Assembly: GCA_023416955.1 (NCBI GenBank) | Contig: JAEZGM010000016.1 | Span: forward strand, 1 to 22,114 | Length of the DNA stretch: 22,114 nt | Direction of reading: 5' to 3' | From: Bacillota bacterium | GTDB lineage: Bacteria; Bacillota; Clostridia; Oscillospirales; Acutalibacteraceae | Shown: piece after piece, positions 1 to 7,383 of the stretch | Numbering within the stretch: the first letter of the stretch is position 1 | How the letters are laid out: every line of letters starts with the position of its first letter | Position numbers and translations under genes: made by a program | Notes under the pieces: model-generated | The model's input: the letters and a program-made list of their open reading frames with translations, nothing else | Told to the model about the DNA's origin: nothing | Database searches by the model: none

Positions 1-298
1 TCATATCCAGTAACGTCTTCCCATCGGGCTGCAGACGATTGGTTAAATAACGGACATATTGATAACCGGTATAGGTTTTCACCGGGTCTTTTGCATCAGC
101 CGAAGTATACACCTGAATGCTGCTGAGCACTTCTGCCGTCAATTTTGATTTCAGCGTATTCAGGTCAATGTTCTTGCCCGCGTCACTATTTTGAATCGTC
201 AGCGAAACGTGCGCCTGGCCGTTATATTCCGGTCGGTAACTCTCTTCAATGGCCGTGGCCGAAAATGTTGTGCCGTCTTTCAATTTTACAGTGAACAT
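1..298 (-). CDS. Unrecognised small protein downstream of the radical SAM gene (C-terminus outside window)
   Basis: An open frame starts at ATG 298-296 and runs without a stop to the window edge, giving 99 visible codons. It starts MFTVKLKDGTTF and contains QYVRYLTNRLQPDGKTLLDM near the edge. The composition is soluble, mixed polar and beta-prone, with no cysteine, signal peptide or membrane segment. Its SD (GAGGT) overlaps the last codons of the radical SAM gene and the gap is 4 bp, so it is translationally coupled to that gene and belongs to the same cassette. I do not recognise the family. It could be a further partner of the modification system or the first gene of the next phage module. 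Confidence 0.75.
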   Translation of the reverse strand, partial: MFTVKLKDGTTFSATAIEESYRPEYNGQAHVSLTIQNSDAGKNIDLNTLKSKLTAEVLSSIQVYTSADAKDPVKTYTGYQYVRYLTNRLQPDGKTLLDM

Positions 299-302
299 AA
301 AA

Positions 303-1622
303 TTACCTCTTTTCAAGATTTTTCAGCATAGAGAACTCATCCTTGCTGATTATTTTCAGCGCCCATTCATCGGGCACATGGTCAGCGAATTGCTTCTGGC
401 TTCCGGTTAGCTGGTAAATGCGGTTCCAGTAATAAATGTTCGCCAATACCCGCGCCTGGTGCATGATGCAAATATAGGTGGCACGTTTGTTGGCCGTGCC
501 GAAGCACTGATAGTTGTAGGCGCTGCACCAGCTACACCCTTGTGCAATCGGACAGTAGAAACATTCGTCCGTGGACTGCGTGCGGCGGTTTATTTTTTTC
601 AAGCACTCGACGCAGTGGCACTCCTGCGGTAATGACATGATGCCGCGGTCTACATTGCCGATAATCAGTGGCGGAACAGATTTTCCAAGAGAAGACTCCA
701 TGTAACGTAGGCATGGGAAAATGTCGCCCTTGTAATCGACGGCCAACATATAGCCGGTTCCGCCGCACCAGTTCTGGTTTTCCGCTGGGGGTATCGGCTT
801 TCCAATAAAATCATCAAACATGGAAATATACACGTCACGGTACTTACCAGATTTAATTAGATAGTCGGCCAATTTTTTCAGTTGAAAATACAAAGTCGTT
901 GCGTGCTTTAGCTCCCAGCCTTTTTCATACACACAGTTTGCAAAGATCTGAGTGTATCCGAGTTCCACTAAATTCCGGAGTGCTTCATAAGTATAGGCAA
1001 TGTTCCCCGGCGCCAGCGTCATTTTGCTTCCCATATCGCCGTGCCAATGCTCACGATAATGTTTAACGCCCTTTATGGCAATATCGTAACTGCCCGAACC
1101 GTCTGGGAATACCCGGCAGGCATCATGCAGCTTTTTGTTGCCGTCAATACTGATGGAAAACGACAAGTGTGACCGGTGTTTCCGAATGAAGTTTTGGAAT
1201 TCGGGTTCGAAGTACAGAACACCGTTAGAGCAGATAGAAATCATATAGGCTTTGGCCCACGGATGATGCTTTCGGATGGCCTGGTCAAGAAAATAGTCAA
1301 CAATTCGGTCGATAAGTTTAATTTCCAGCAGTGGTTCCCCACCGATAAATTCCAGGATAATTGCAGGACTGATGGTCGGATTGATGTACGGGTTCGATTC
1401 ATCGGTATTCAGCAAATAATCCACAAATTTTTTTGCAACAGAAAAGGGCATCACATGGTGCCCTTTGTTTATCTGATAACAGTATGAACATTTGAGGTTA
1501 CAGGCGTCCGTCACCTGAAACGTCACAGACCGCGACAGCCGTTTTTCGTGGATATTTCCATTGTATGGCTGTGGGAATAACCGGTTGTAATAATCCGGAA
1601 ACTGTTCAATCCGTTTTTGCAT
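303..1622 (-). CDS. Radical SAM/SPASM peptide maturase
   Basis: A 439-residue protein with the radical SAM cluster motif CNLKCSYC (C41, C45, C48) and a GGEP motif at 94-97, which in the family contacts the SAM amino group. The C-terminal third is a SPASM-type auxiliary cluster domain: C286, C304, C335/C337/C340, then C354-X2-C357-X5-C363-X2-C366, C373 and C385. SPASM enzymes commonly modify ribosomal peptides, often by thioether or other crosslinks at cysteine. The gene lies two places after a 23-cysteine protein, the obvious candidate substrate. ATG 1622 is preceded by GGAGG six bases upstream and overlaps the previous gene by 17 bp. The fold and class are clear; the exact reaction and substrate are inferred. 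The nearest class known to me is the CXXX-repeat-target maturases, which I cannot confirm here. Confidence 0.93.
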   Translation of the reverse strand: MQKRIEQFPDYYNRLFPQPYNGNIHEKRLSRSVTFQVTDACNLKCSYCYQINKGHHVMPFSVAKKFVDYLLNTDESNPYINPTISPAIILEFIGGEPLLEIKLIDRIVDYFLDQAIRKHHPWAKAYMISICSNGVLYFEPEFQNFIRKHRSHLSFSISIDGNKKLHDACRVFPDGSGSYDIAIKGVKHYREHWHGDMGSKMTLAPGNIAYTYEALRNLVELGYTQIFANCVYEKGWELKHATTLYFQLKKLADYLIKSGKYRDVYISMFDDFIGKPIPPAENQNWCGGTGYMLAVDYKGDIFPCLRYMESSLGKSVPPLIIGNVDRGIMSLPQECHCVECLKKINRRTQSTDECFYCPIAQGCSWCSAYNYQCFGTANKRATYICIMHQARVLANIYYWNRIYQLTGSQKQFADHVPDEWALKIISKDEFSMLKNLEKR

Positions 1623-1911
1623 CGGCAGCCTCCACGGTCAAAGTAGACGTTTCAAAGTCAAGGTTCCAGTTTGTCTTCTTTCCCCTAAATTCCGGGCAAG
1701 GGGCAATATATTCTTTTTCCAACTCCCCTTTAGCCGTCTGGTAGGCAACATAATCCTTCTGGTTATCTTTGTCCCATTCCTCAAAGGCCTTCGTATGAGT
1801 GTCGTAATCATGAGATAGCATATAGGCCATAATTTCTTTGGTACGCTCCAGATTGTACTGGAGAGCTTCAATGTAATTGGACTGCTCTTTTGCAATTTTA
1901 ATTTTTGTCAT
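1606..1911 (-). CDS. Small cassette protein between cysteine-rich protein and radical SAM enzyme
   Basis: A 101-residue protein. Residues about 10-70 are charged and strongly helical (EALQYNLERTKEIMAYMLS and following), and the last 30 residues look beta-prone (NWNLDFETSTLTV). There is one cysteine, no signal peptide and no membrane segment. It starts 15 bp after the stop of the cysteine-rich gene with SD AAAGGAG, and its last codons overlap the start of the radical SAM gene by 17 bp. Tight coupling on both sides suggests it works with both products. In peptide-modification systems a small separate protein often presents the leader peptide (an RRE) or acts as a scaffold, but I see no clear RRE (PqqD-like) winged-helix signature, so the role is open. 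Confidence 0.85.
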   Translation of the reverse strand: MTKIKIAKEQSNYIEALQYNLERTKEIMAYMLSHDYDTHTKAFEEWDKDNQKDYVAYQTAKGELEKEYIAPCPEFRGKKTNWNLDFETSTLTVEAADAKTD

Positions 1912-1926
1912 AATTTTTCTCCTTTA

Positions 1927-2514
1927 TCAAGCACTTGCAACATGCACACAGGCACCAAAACAGGAATTCACACAGGTACCAAAGCAGGAATGTACGCAGA
2001 CTTTAGAACAGCTTCCTTCGCAGCTTTTTTGGCAGGATGTGCACATCGCCGTACATTGCGTACCACAATTTTTTCCACAGTCGCTCAGACAATCGCCAAG
2101 GCAAAAATTCACGCAATCACCATGACAAGATCCGCTGCATCCAGTACATCCTGAGCATCCTGAATAGCATCCACTAACGCAAAGCCCGCTGCATGATGCT
2201 TGGCAACTGCTGTGTGGAGTCGTTGTTGCTTCGGCAGCATAGGCGTCCACAATTTTATTCAGGTTTGCCGTATTGAAATCAGACGGGATTTTTGCACCGG
2301 CGGCAGCATCAACAAGATTCCCTTGCGGCTTGACCGCAATAATTGGGGCAATCACTTTATGACCGTGTTCGGTCAGAACTTTTCCACCCGACGCGGGCTG
2401 TACTGAAAAATCCCAGTCTGTCCCCGCATAGGCCACCATACTTCCGGTTCCATGCCGGCGCTGCATTTCGGCTTTCACTTTTTTCTTAATTGCATTAATT
2501 TCATCGGCTGTCAA
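1927..2514 (-). CDS. Cysteine-array protein, candidate RiPP precursor (C-X3 repeat)
   Basis: A 195-residue protein in two halves. Residues 1-103 contain no cysteine and start with a charged helix (MTADEINAIKKKVKAEMQRR). Residues 104-189 hold 23 cysteines; of the 22 intervals, 19 are exactly four residues and three are three residues (120-123, 123-126, 158-161). Spacers are rich in Gly, Ser, Thr, Asp and Val. No signal peptide, double-glycine cut site before the first cysteine, or membrane segment is visible. The start is TTG 2514-2512, supported by SD GGGGGTGAT overlapping the stop of the fibre gene. With the adjacent radical SAM/SPASM enzyme, modification of the cysteine half is the likely fate. 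Alternatives are a metal-binding protein or an unmodified structural tail component; plain CX3C spacing is unusual for metallothioneins. Confidence 0.9.
   Translation of the reverse strand: MTADEINAIKKKVKAEMQRRHGTGSMVAYAGTDWDFSVQPASGGKVLTEHGHKVIAPIIAVKPQGNLVDAAAGAKIPSDFNTANLNKIVDAYAAEATTTPHSSCQASCSGLCVSGCYSGCSGCTGCSGSCHGDCVNFCLGDCLSDCGKNCGTQCTAMCTSCQKSCEGSCSKVCVHSCFGTCVNSCFGACVHVASA
1948..2205 (-). repeat. DNA encoding the C-X3 cysteine array
   Basis: Coding repeat corresponding to residues 104-189 of the cysteine-rich protein. Most units are 12 bp (one Cys codon plus three variable codons). The 3' end has clear nucleotide-level duplication: the stretches encoding CFGTCVNSCFGACV are near copies. 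This suggests growth by tandem duplication. Three 9-bp units break the periodicity. Confidence 0.85.
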
Positions 2515-2517
2515 ATT

Positions 2518-2526
2518 ATCACCCCC
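2518..2526 (-). promoter_or_regulatory. Shine-Dalgarno site deciding the TTG start of the cysteine-rich gene
   Basis: On the minus strand GGGGGTGAT spans the fibre-gene stop codon (TGA at 2521-2519) and lies a few bases before TTG 2514. No ATG is better placed, so the TTG start and coupling to fibre translation are favoured. Confidence 0.7.
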
Positions 2527-3385
2527 ATGTTGCCGGTACAGGCGCCCAAGCTGTGCCGTTATAATATTTCACGATGTCACCGTTTCCGCTGTCCATCCAC
2601 AGCAAACTGGTATCGGTTGGGGCGGCGGCCTGCCTCACATAACCGCCTGTTGCAGGCAGCTGCGACTTTGGAATCTTACCGTCTGCGCCCAGAGAAGCAA
2701 CACCGTCTGCCTGCCCTATTTTGGAAGATTGAACTGCGGTATCTGCTTTTTCTCCTTGCGCCGATGTGGCCGCCCCTATATCATCAGGTTTCGTAGGGAT
2801 TTTCACAGTAACTGGCGCGCTTCCATCAAAAGAAGCAGTTGATCCTCCTGAAAATGTAAGCGCATTGGGGACTTTTGTTGCTATCCCGGCAATAATTTTT
2901 CCGCTTTTGATGTCTGCAATATCCTGTTTTGTTGCATATACCAGGCTGTTGTCGATTATAGCAGTAACATTTGATGCATTTGCAATACAGATATTCAGAT
3001 TCAACTGGGTAGAATAAAGATTTGTCGCTTTGTCAGGAACATAAATTTCCCCATCATTTGCATTGGCATAACCATAGAGGATTTCGCCGAGCTGCGGGTC
3101 TTCAGCAAAAATGCCAATTTCGCGCCAGTAAAATCCTTTTGCTAGAGAATCGTTGCTTAGCGTACTTTCAATGACTGCCTGCCCGGATCCGCTGAAAATG
3201 ATTTCTGAAATATTCAGGTTTAGCACCTCATTGAGAAGATGTTTGAACTTTGTGGCATCCTGTCCGTTGAGCATTCCGTCACCGACCGCAATCCGTGTAA
3301 ATTTCAGCTGAATCCCTGTCTGCGCTTTTGCGAGGAGGTTCCGGCCGTCATCCGTAAATATGATTGATCCAAATCCATTTGCCAA
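2519..3385 (-). CDS. Short tail fibre protein (phage tail-collar/fibre N-terminal domain)
   Basis: A 288-residue protein. The N-terminal about 160 residues resemble the P2 gpH-like fibre attachment domain (MANGFGSIIFTDDGRNLLAKA, later YWREIGIFAED and ATNLYSTQLNLNICI). A middle section carries the fibre-repeat type stretch GVASLGADGKIPKSQLPA, and the end has LLWMDSGNGDIVKYYNGTAW, a pattern common in short fibres. It is placed after gpI as in P2. It is short for a receptor-binding fibre and ends without a large tip domain; the next gene encodes the cysteine-array protein. The start is TTG 3385-3383 with SD AAGGGGG about eight bases upstream. It is presumably attached to the baseplate through its N-terminus. 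Confidence 0.85.
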   Translation of the reverse strand: MANGFGSIIFTDDGRNLLAKAQTGIQLKFTRIAVGDGMLNGQDATKFKHLLNEVLNLNISEIIFSGSGQAVIESTLSNDSLAKGFYWREIGIFAEDPQLGEILYGYANANDGEIYVPDKATNLYSTQLNLNICIANASNVTAIIDNSLVYATKQDIADIKSGKIIAGIATKVPNALTFSGGSTASFDGSAPVTVKIPTKPDDIGAATSAQGEKADTAVQSSKIGQADGVASLGADGKIPKSQLPATGGYVRQAAAPTDTSLLWMDSGNGDIVKYYNGTAWAPVPATWG

Positions 3386-3398
3386 AATTGCCGCCCCC

Positions 3399-3971
3399 TT
3401 ACACTTTGTCCTGCGCTAAAGTAAAATTAACCGACATCTGAACCACGCCCGCGAGGTAGGCTGTCGCCGTCGCTATCGACGCAATAATAATCACATCATC
3501 AAGATGGCTCCTGGCATTTTGTGCGCTCACAATTGCTCGGCGTACTTCCTCCATCTGCTTGTCGGAGTTGGGAAATTCGTTGATTAAAACACGAAAGCAG
3601 AATGGCTTCCCGCCATAATCAAACCATTCCTGCACGGTTGCAGAGCCAAAAACAATCCGCGCCACCTCTTCAACTGCCGCCGGCGTCCCCTTAATTCGGT
3701 GGATGTGCCCGCTGTTCTTGACAAGTTTCCGGCGCGTCTCAAGTGGTAGAGCTTGATTATAATAATCGACATGCTGCTGGAGAGCAAGCATATCGGTCAC
3801 GCTATCATTCTGCCGATCGGCTTCTGTAAGGATGAAAACGCTTTGGATTGCCTGTATGACAAGATTATGTGCCGCATCCAGAGCCGCACACTCTGCCCTG
3901 ATTTTCGGGTCTTCTGTCATCCCAGGAGGCATCAATTCGGCAAGCCCGATATTGTAAATGCTTCTATACAT
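3399..3971 (-). CDS. I: P2 gpI-like baseplate/tail protein I
   Basis: A 190-residue protein starting MYRSIYNIGLAELMPPGMTED, with later LPLETRRKLVKNSG and GTPAAVEEVARIVFG and WFDYGGKPFCFRV, a pattern typical of the tail protein I family (Pfam Tail_P2_I), which links the baseplate wedge to the fibre. It lies between J and the fibre gene as in P2. Its ATG overlaps the end of J by 8 bp, indicating coupled translation. A late-middle segment (about 165-180) is hydrophobic, but it is probably buried rather than membrane-spanning. Confidence 0.88.
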   Translation of the reverse strand: MYRSIYNIGLAELMPPGMTEDPKIRAECAALDAAHNLVIQAIQSVFILTEADRQNDSVTDMLALQQHVDYYNQALPLETRRKLVKNSGHIHRIKGTPAAVEEVARIVFGSATVQEWFDYGGKPFCFRVLINEFPNSDKQMEEVRRAIVSAQNARSHLDDVIIIASIATATAYLAGVVQMSVNFTLAQDKV

Positions 3972-5112
3972 TGTCGATCCCCCCGTACGTTACCGCTGGC
4001 GTTCCCGCGATGGCAACAGAAGTCTCCGCAACCTGTGTAAACACTGGCGCGGTCATAATGACCCGTTTCGCCCCTGCCTGAATAACCGCAGCCGTCAGCC
4101 GATCGGGAACAATATCCCTGCCGATTTTGCTTTTTTGCCATAGAATGTAGCCGCTTACGGCGGCCGTAACCGCGGTCTGAATATCCTGCACATTTCCTGC
4201 ATCCGCCGAATCAATATAATAAGTGAACTTCACGTCGTAATTCACAGCATCCGGTGCTGCTACTGAAAAGTGATCCGTGAGCGGCCGTCTGGCATCGTCC
4301 CCAAGATAAGCCTGTAAATCATTTAGGAATGCTTCATTTGGCAAAATGCCACCGGCAAGAAGAATCCGCATATTTACTTCCCCCGGACTTGGAGAGGTGA
4401 CTTTCGTATCAATCACTGCCGGGCTGAATTTACGCGCAAAAAAGTCATAAGCGCCCGCAGGCCCTGCAACCGAAAAGCTTTCCGGCGAGTTGAATGTCCT
4501 CTCTGCAAGGGACAGGTCATCTTCCGTATCACTTCCGCCCTCGCTGGTATCGGTGTTAGCAACGGACGAAATAAACGATACGGGATCAACGAGAGTATTG
4601 ATTTGCCCCGGGACATAACCATTTCCCACAGAGCCCATCATCTGGCATGTGGCTGAGGCCATCACGGCCGTATTTCCGGCCGGAAGTCTTACTTCTTCAT
4701 CCGTTGCAAAATAGAGACCGTTTCCAGGCGTCGCTCGCGTCCCCTGCGGAATGATAATATCCACCGTCTGTGCTTTTCCGAGAGAAAACCGTATTGTTGT
4801 CACTGCCGCTGTAGACTGTGATCGAGTGCACCCCGTATTCGCCGCGAGATTGTCAAGATTATTTCCCTTTGCATATTTCAGAAAATTCTGGCGCGCGGTA
4901 TAGTTGAGTGATTGGAGGATGGAAAAGGTCCTGAGGGCTTGTGCGTGAAGCAGAATATAGGCATCGTCTCCCGGTTGAACCGTGATATTTTTCCCTGTCA
5001 GTGCCTTGTATGTATTTTCATAGGTCGATATTTCATCTGAAAGAATAGAATCAGCCGAAGTATCTACAAAATTGAGGTCCGGAAACTGCTGAATCTGCAA
5101 AAAATCAGGCAT
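3964..5112 (-). CDS. J: P2 gpJ-like baseplate wedge protein
   Basis: A 382-residue protein of the Baseplate_J family. Visible family features are the N-terminal stretch with EISTYENTYKALTGKNITVQP, the central QGTRATPGNGLYFATDEEV, the GSVGNGYVPGQINTLV region, and the C-terminal IGRDIVPDRLTAAVIQAGAKRV. The product forms the baseplate wedge arm with gpI and gpW. Start ATG 5112 overlaps the end of gpW by 8 bp, and its end overlaps gpI. Length is slightly above P2 J (about 300 residues) and usual for Firmicutes phages. Confidence 0.92.
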   Translation of the reverse strand: MPDFLQIQQFPDLNFVDTSADSILSDEISTYENTYKALTGKNITVQPGDDAYILLHAQALRTFSILQSLNYTARQNFLKYAKGNNLDNLAANTGCTRSQSTAAVTTIRFSLGKAQTVDIIIPQGTRATPGNGLYFATDEEVRLPAGNTAVMASATCQMMGSVGNGYVPGQINTLVDPVSFISSVANTDTSEGGSDTEDDLSLAERTFNSPESFSVAGPAGAYDFFARKFSPAVIDTKVTSPSPGEVNMRILLAGGILPNEAFLNDLQAYLGDDARRPLTDHFSVAAPDAVNYDVKFTYYIDSADAGNVQDIQTAVTAAVSGYILWQKSKIGRDIVPDRLTAAVIQAGAKRVIMTAPVFTQVAETSVAIAGTPAVTYGGIDNV

Positions 5113-5389
5113 AACCTATCACCACCGTTGGCGTAACTTTTCCTCCGTCTACTTGGAAGGAAATGTCCGTAATCTTGTAATCTGGAAAATGCTGCAGCAT
5201 ACATCGGCAATACTCAACCATCAGGAGGCCGCCGACTGCATCCTGAACGCTATCAATAGAACTCAAATCCACTCCGGAATTACGGTCAAATGGCACCGTT
5301 CCCTTTATTGTAGACAGAACCCGGCTAATCCGACGTAAAACCGCAGGATCGATGTCTCCTGTCGTTACCAGCTTTCCTAATTCAATCAT
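5105..5389 (-). CDS. W: gpW/gp25-like baseplate wedge protein
   Basis: A 94-residue protein of the GPW/gp25 family by size, position directly before J, and the pattern VLRRISRVLSTIKGTVPFDR (the family's conserved 'T.KG..P..R..G' region) followed by a C-terminal strand TPTVVIGYA. T4 gp25 homologues anchor the sheath to the wedge. ATG 5389 overlaps the stop of the preceding U-like gene (ATGA). Confidence 0.85.
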   Translation of the reverse strand: MIELGKLVTTGDIDPAVLRRISRVLSTIKGTVPFDRNSGVDLSSIDSVQDAVGGLLMVEYCRCMLQHFPDYKITDISFQVDGGKVTPTVVIGYA

Positions 5390-5790
5390 GAATCCATATA
5401 CTCCTCAAAAGATAAATCCATCGTACCGGAAATTACGTTGCCTTTTCCGTCAATATTGTTCCAGTGTTCCTTTACAGACTTTAATGTCCATTTATTTTTA
5501 CCGATCATCTTGTTCCCAACGACCAGCACATCCGCTTTTCCGGCATTGGACAACCTGTTCCACCAATCGACAACGGCACGTGGGTTCAACCCAAGTGATT
5601 TTTCCAGAATTGCTGTAAATGTTATTTCATCCAGCCCTGGGCCTGCATAATCAGTCAGAGGTTTCATTCCGATGCGTTCCAGGTAGTTATACCGACCGCC
5701 CGAATCACGCTCGAAGTCGTTAAATGTAAAAGTGAACCATGGTGTTACTCGGAACCACTCATGGCCCCAATATGCAACCAGACTTCCCAT
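5386..5790 (-). CDS. U: P2 gpU-like tail protein
   Basis: A 134-residue protein if started at ATG 5790, which overlaps the stop of the upstream gene as TGATG and has SD AAAGGAAG. A longer frame open to 5856 adds 22 residues that are a shadow of gpV coding and lack a good SD. Features fitting the P2 GpU family are MGSLVAYWGHEWFRV, the GPGLDEITF motif, the LGLNPRAVVDWW and VVGNKMIGKNKW segments, and a final FEEYMDS. P2 gpU is a small essential tail protein. Its position between V and W differs from P2, where U lies between the tape measure and D. Confidence 0.75.
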   Translation of the reverse strand: MGSLVAYWGHEWFRVTPWFTFTFNDFERDSGGRYNYLERIGMKPLTDYAGPGLDEITFTAILEKSLGLNPRAVVDWWNRLSNAGKADVLVVGNKMIGKNKWTLKSVKEHWNNIDGKGNVISGTMDLSFEEYMDS

Positions 5791-6152
5791 CAGTTGCTTC
5801 CTTTCTGCTCGGTGACAATGTGATCGGCGTGAAGCGTAAGCGTTTTTGATGAACAATCATATTGAATAAACCCTTCTCCGAAGAGATCAAGGTAAAAGAC
5901 TCCTTCACCAAATACAACCGGCGGTGAATCTTCAGAGAATGGTTTTCCAAGGCAGAATCCGCGCGTCGGATTATTGTCAAGGAAAAGGCAGGCCACAATA
6001 TCACCAATTTCCGGCATCTTGTAGATTGGCCCAAACATTTGCAGGTTATTTTCGCTGCTATCCGAAATGTCGGTGAAGGTTACGTTGACCGTTCCGGATG
6101 CATAATTTACCGATTGAACTGTCCCTGTCTGTAAAACCGCCTGAGTTTTCAT
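5790..6152 (-). CDS. V: Baseplate assembly protein V-like (spike/puncturing hub)
   Basis: A 120-residue protein using ATG 6152 (MKTQAVLQTGTVQS), which overlaps the stop of the D gene as TGATG and has a GGAAGG SD. The open frame to 6173 adds seven unsupported codons. The sequence shows the OB-fold-like pattern of phage baseplate V/Mu gp45 proteins: GTVQSVNYASGTVNVTF, then MPEIGDIVACLFLDNN, GFCLGKPF and a C-terminal beta-rich section. It is shorter than P2 V (about 210 residues), so the needle tip may be reduced. It forms the central spike with gpD. Confidence 0.8.
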   Translation of the reverse strand: MKTQAVLQTGTVQSVNYASGTVNVTFTDISDSSENNLQMFGPIYKMPEIGDIVACLFLDNNPTRGFCLGKPFSEDSPPVVFGEGVFYLDLFGEGFIQYDCSSKTLTLHADHIVTEQKGSN

Positions 6153-7168
6153 CAATACCCGCCTTCCAAGCATTTATGAATTCCAATTTCTGTTTGCCCT
6201 GCCTGAGTTCCACCGGTATGAGTAGCGGAGTCAATGAAGTAGTTGCCATTAAACTTACCAAATCCGGCAAGTTTGATAACACAGGCTGCGGCAAGCTGCA
6301 AGTTAAGCGCCACTGTCAACGTCCCGTGATACATCTGTTCGTTACTTTCCCTAAGCTTCGCCTTCGCAATCATCTCCGCCTGTGCGAGATTGTCAGCGCT
6401 TTCATTCATCGTCAGTGCTTTTCCACCAGACGTTCCTGGAATTCGGAAGGTATAAGATAGCTGTTTTTTGCTGTTCGGCGGCTGATAAGTTTCAGTAACC
6501 ATGGAGTATCCGGTACCTACCGTCGGCGCATAGAACTGATAATTGGAAATATTGGATTTTCCGAGAGTGTACGTTGCGACCGATGCCCGCTTTTCGTAGG
6601 CTGCTTTGCTGTAAATAACGAGCCGGTTTGAAAATATCTTAACGGATAAATTATATTTTGACGCCGTGTCAATTAGAAAATCCGAATCTGTCTGATTTGA
6701 TTGTTTGAGCGAAGAAATTACAAAGCCTAACGGTGCATCGTAAAGGAATGATAGCCCGTATTTTTTTGCTATGGACTGGCCAAGCTGTTTCATGGAGATT
6801 TTCGCCCAGGTGTGATCTGCTGTAGTATCACTGTATCCGGCGGCGGCTGGAACCGAAAGTGCCTTAAGCGTAAACGTATTCGGTGGTCCGGTAAACTCAG
6901 GTTCGTCTACAACCATGCTTCCACAATCCAGCGCCTTAATTTCGTCCGGTTTGCTCCAGTCATACGTCAGAATTTTTGCTTTAATTTGATCCCCGGTCTC
7001 CGGGAACCAGCTATTGAACCATTTCAGTGATTTATTTGCAAGGGTGAGGGAAAGGCTGTCGGAACTTCCGGCAGCCTTTTCATCATAAGAAAAACTGATA
7101 AGGTCGTTTTTTATGCTTCGCGTGATATTTTTGCCACGATAGATAAGGTCCACACCGATATGTCTCAT
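6152..7168 (-). CDS. D: gpD-like late control / tail hub protein
   Basis: A 338-residue protein of the phage late control D family (a T4 gp27-like hub). Visible markers are the N-terminal IGVDLIYRGKNITRSI with SFSYDEKAAGSSDSLSL, the central YSDTTADHTWAKISMKQLGQ, and a C-terminal GKFNGNYFIDSATHTGG typical of the hub domain. The start is set at ATG 7168 because GGAGGT lies seven bases before it and it overlaps the X stop as ATGA. An ATG at 7183 is in frame, but its first codons are themselves the SD. Confidence 0.9.
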   Translation of the reverse strand: MRHIGVDLIYRGKNITRSIKNDLISFSYDEKAAGSSDSLSLTLANKSLKWFNSWFPETGDQIKAKILTYDWSKPDEIKALDCGSMVVDEPEFTGPPNTFTLKALSVPAAAGYSDTTADHTWAKISMKQLGQSIAKKYGLSFLYDAPLGFVISSLKQSNQTDSDFLIDTASKYNLSVKIFSNRLVIYSKAAYEKRASVATYTLGKSNISNYQFYAPTVGTGYSMVTETYQPPNSKKQLSYTFRIPGTSGGKALTMNESADNLAQAEMIAKAKLRESNEQMYHGTLTVALNLQLAAACVIKLAGFGKFNGNYFIDSATHTGGTQAGQTEIGIHKCLEGGY

Positions 7169-7383
7169 GAGGATGACCTCCATGGAGGCAGGCTATCGCC
7201 GCTCTGCTGCTCCGGCAACAAATCCGGTACATTAATTGTCGTTCCGGCTTCGAAGATAACTGTTGACAGAAGTTCTTCGTCCTGATTCGCTGCTATCAGC
7301 GTATCAACGTACTTTATGTTTCCGTAAGCTTTCAGCGCTATCAAGTCCCAGGTGTCACCGAGTACCGTTGTATAAGTATTCAT
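7165..7383 (-). CDS. X: gpX-like tail protein with LysM fold
   Basis: A 72-residue protein of the phage tail X family: TTVLGDTWDLIALKAYGN, a LysM-like repeat ending with INVPDL. In P2, gpX is a short tail protein needed for tail assembly. It overlaps the tape measure stop and the D start by ATGA junctions at both ends. The last about 15 residues (QQSGDSLPPWRSSS) are low complexity. Confidence 0.88.
   Translation of the reverse strand: MNTYTTVLGDTWDLIALKAYGNIKYVDTLIAANQDEELLSTVIFEAGTTINVPDLLPEQQSGDSLPPWRSSS

Noticed and set aside
1606..2154. Open frames on the plus strand and alternate minus frames across the cysteine gene
   Set aside because: They reuse the same bases, have no matching SD, and are explained by low-stop antisense of the repetitive cysteine coding sequence.
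1927..2514. Metallothionein or ferredoxin-like cluster protein
   Set aside because: CX3C spacing and the long cysteine-free leader with adjacent radical SAM enzyme fit better with a modification substrate, but this remains an alternative.
5790..6173. Longer starts for the V, U and D genes
   Set aside because: The upstream ATGs have no SD, and overlap junctions (TGATG, ATGA) with proper SDs mark the shorter starts at 6152, 5790 and 7168.
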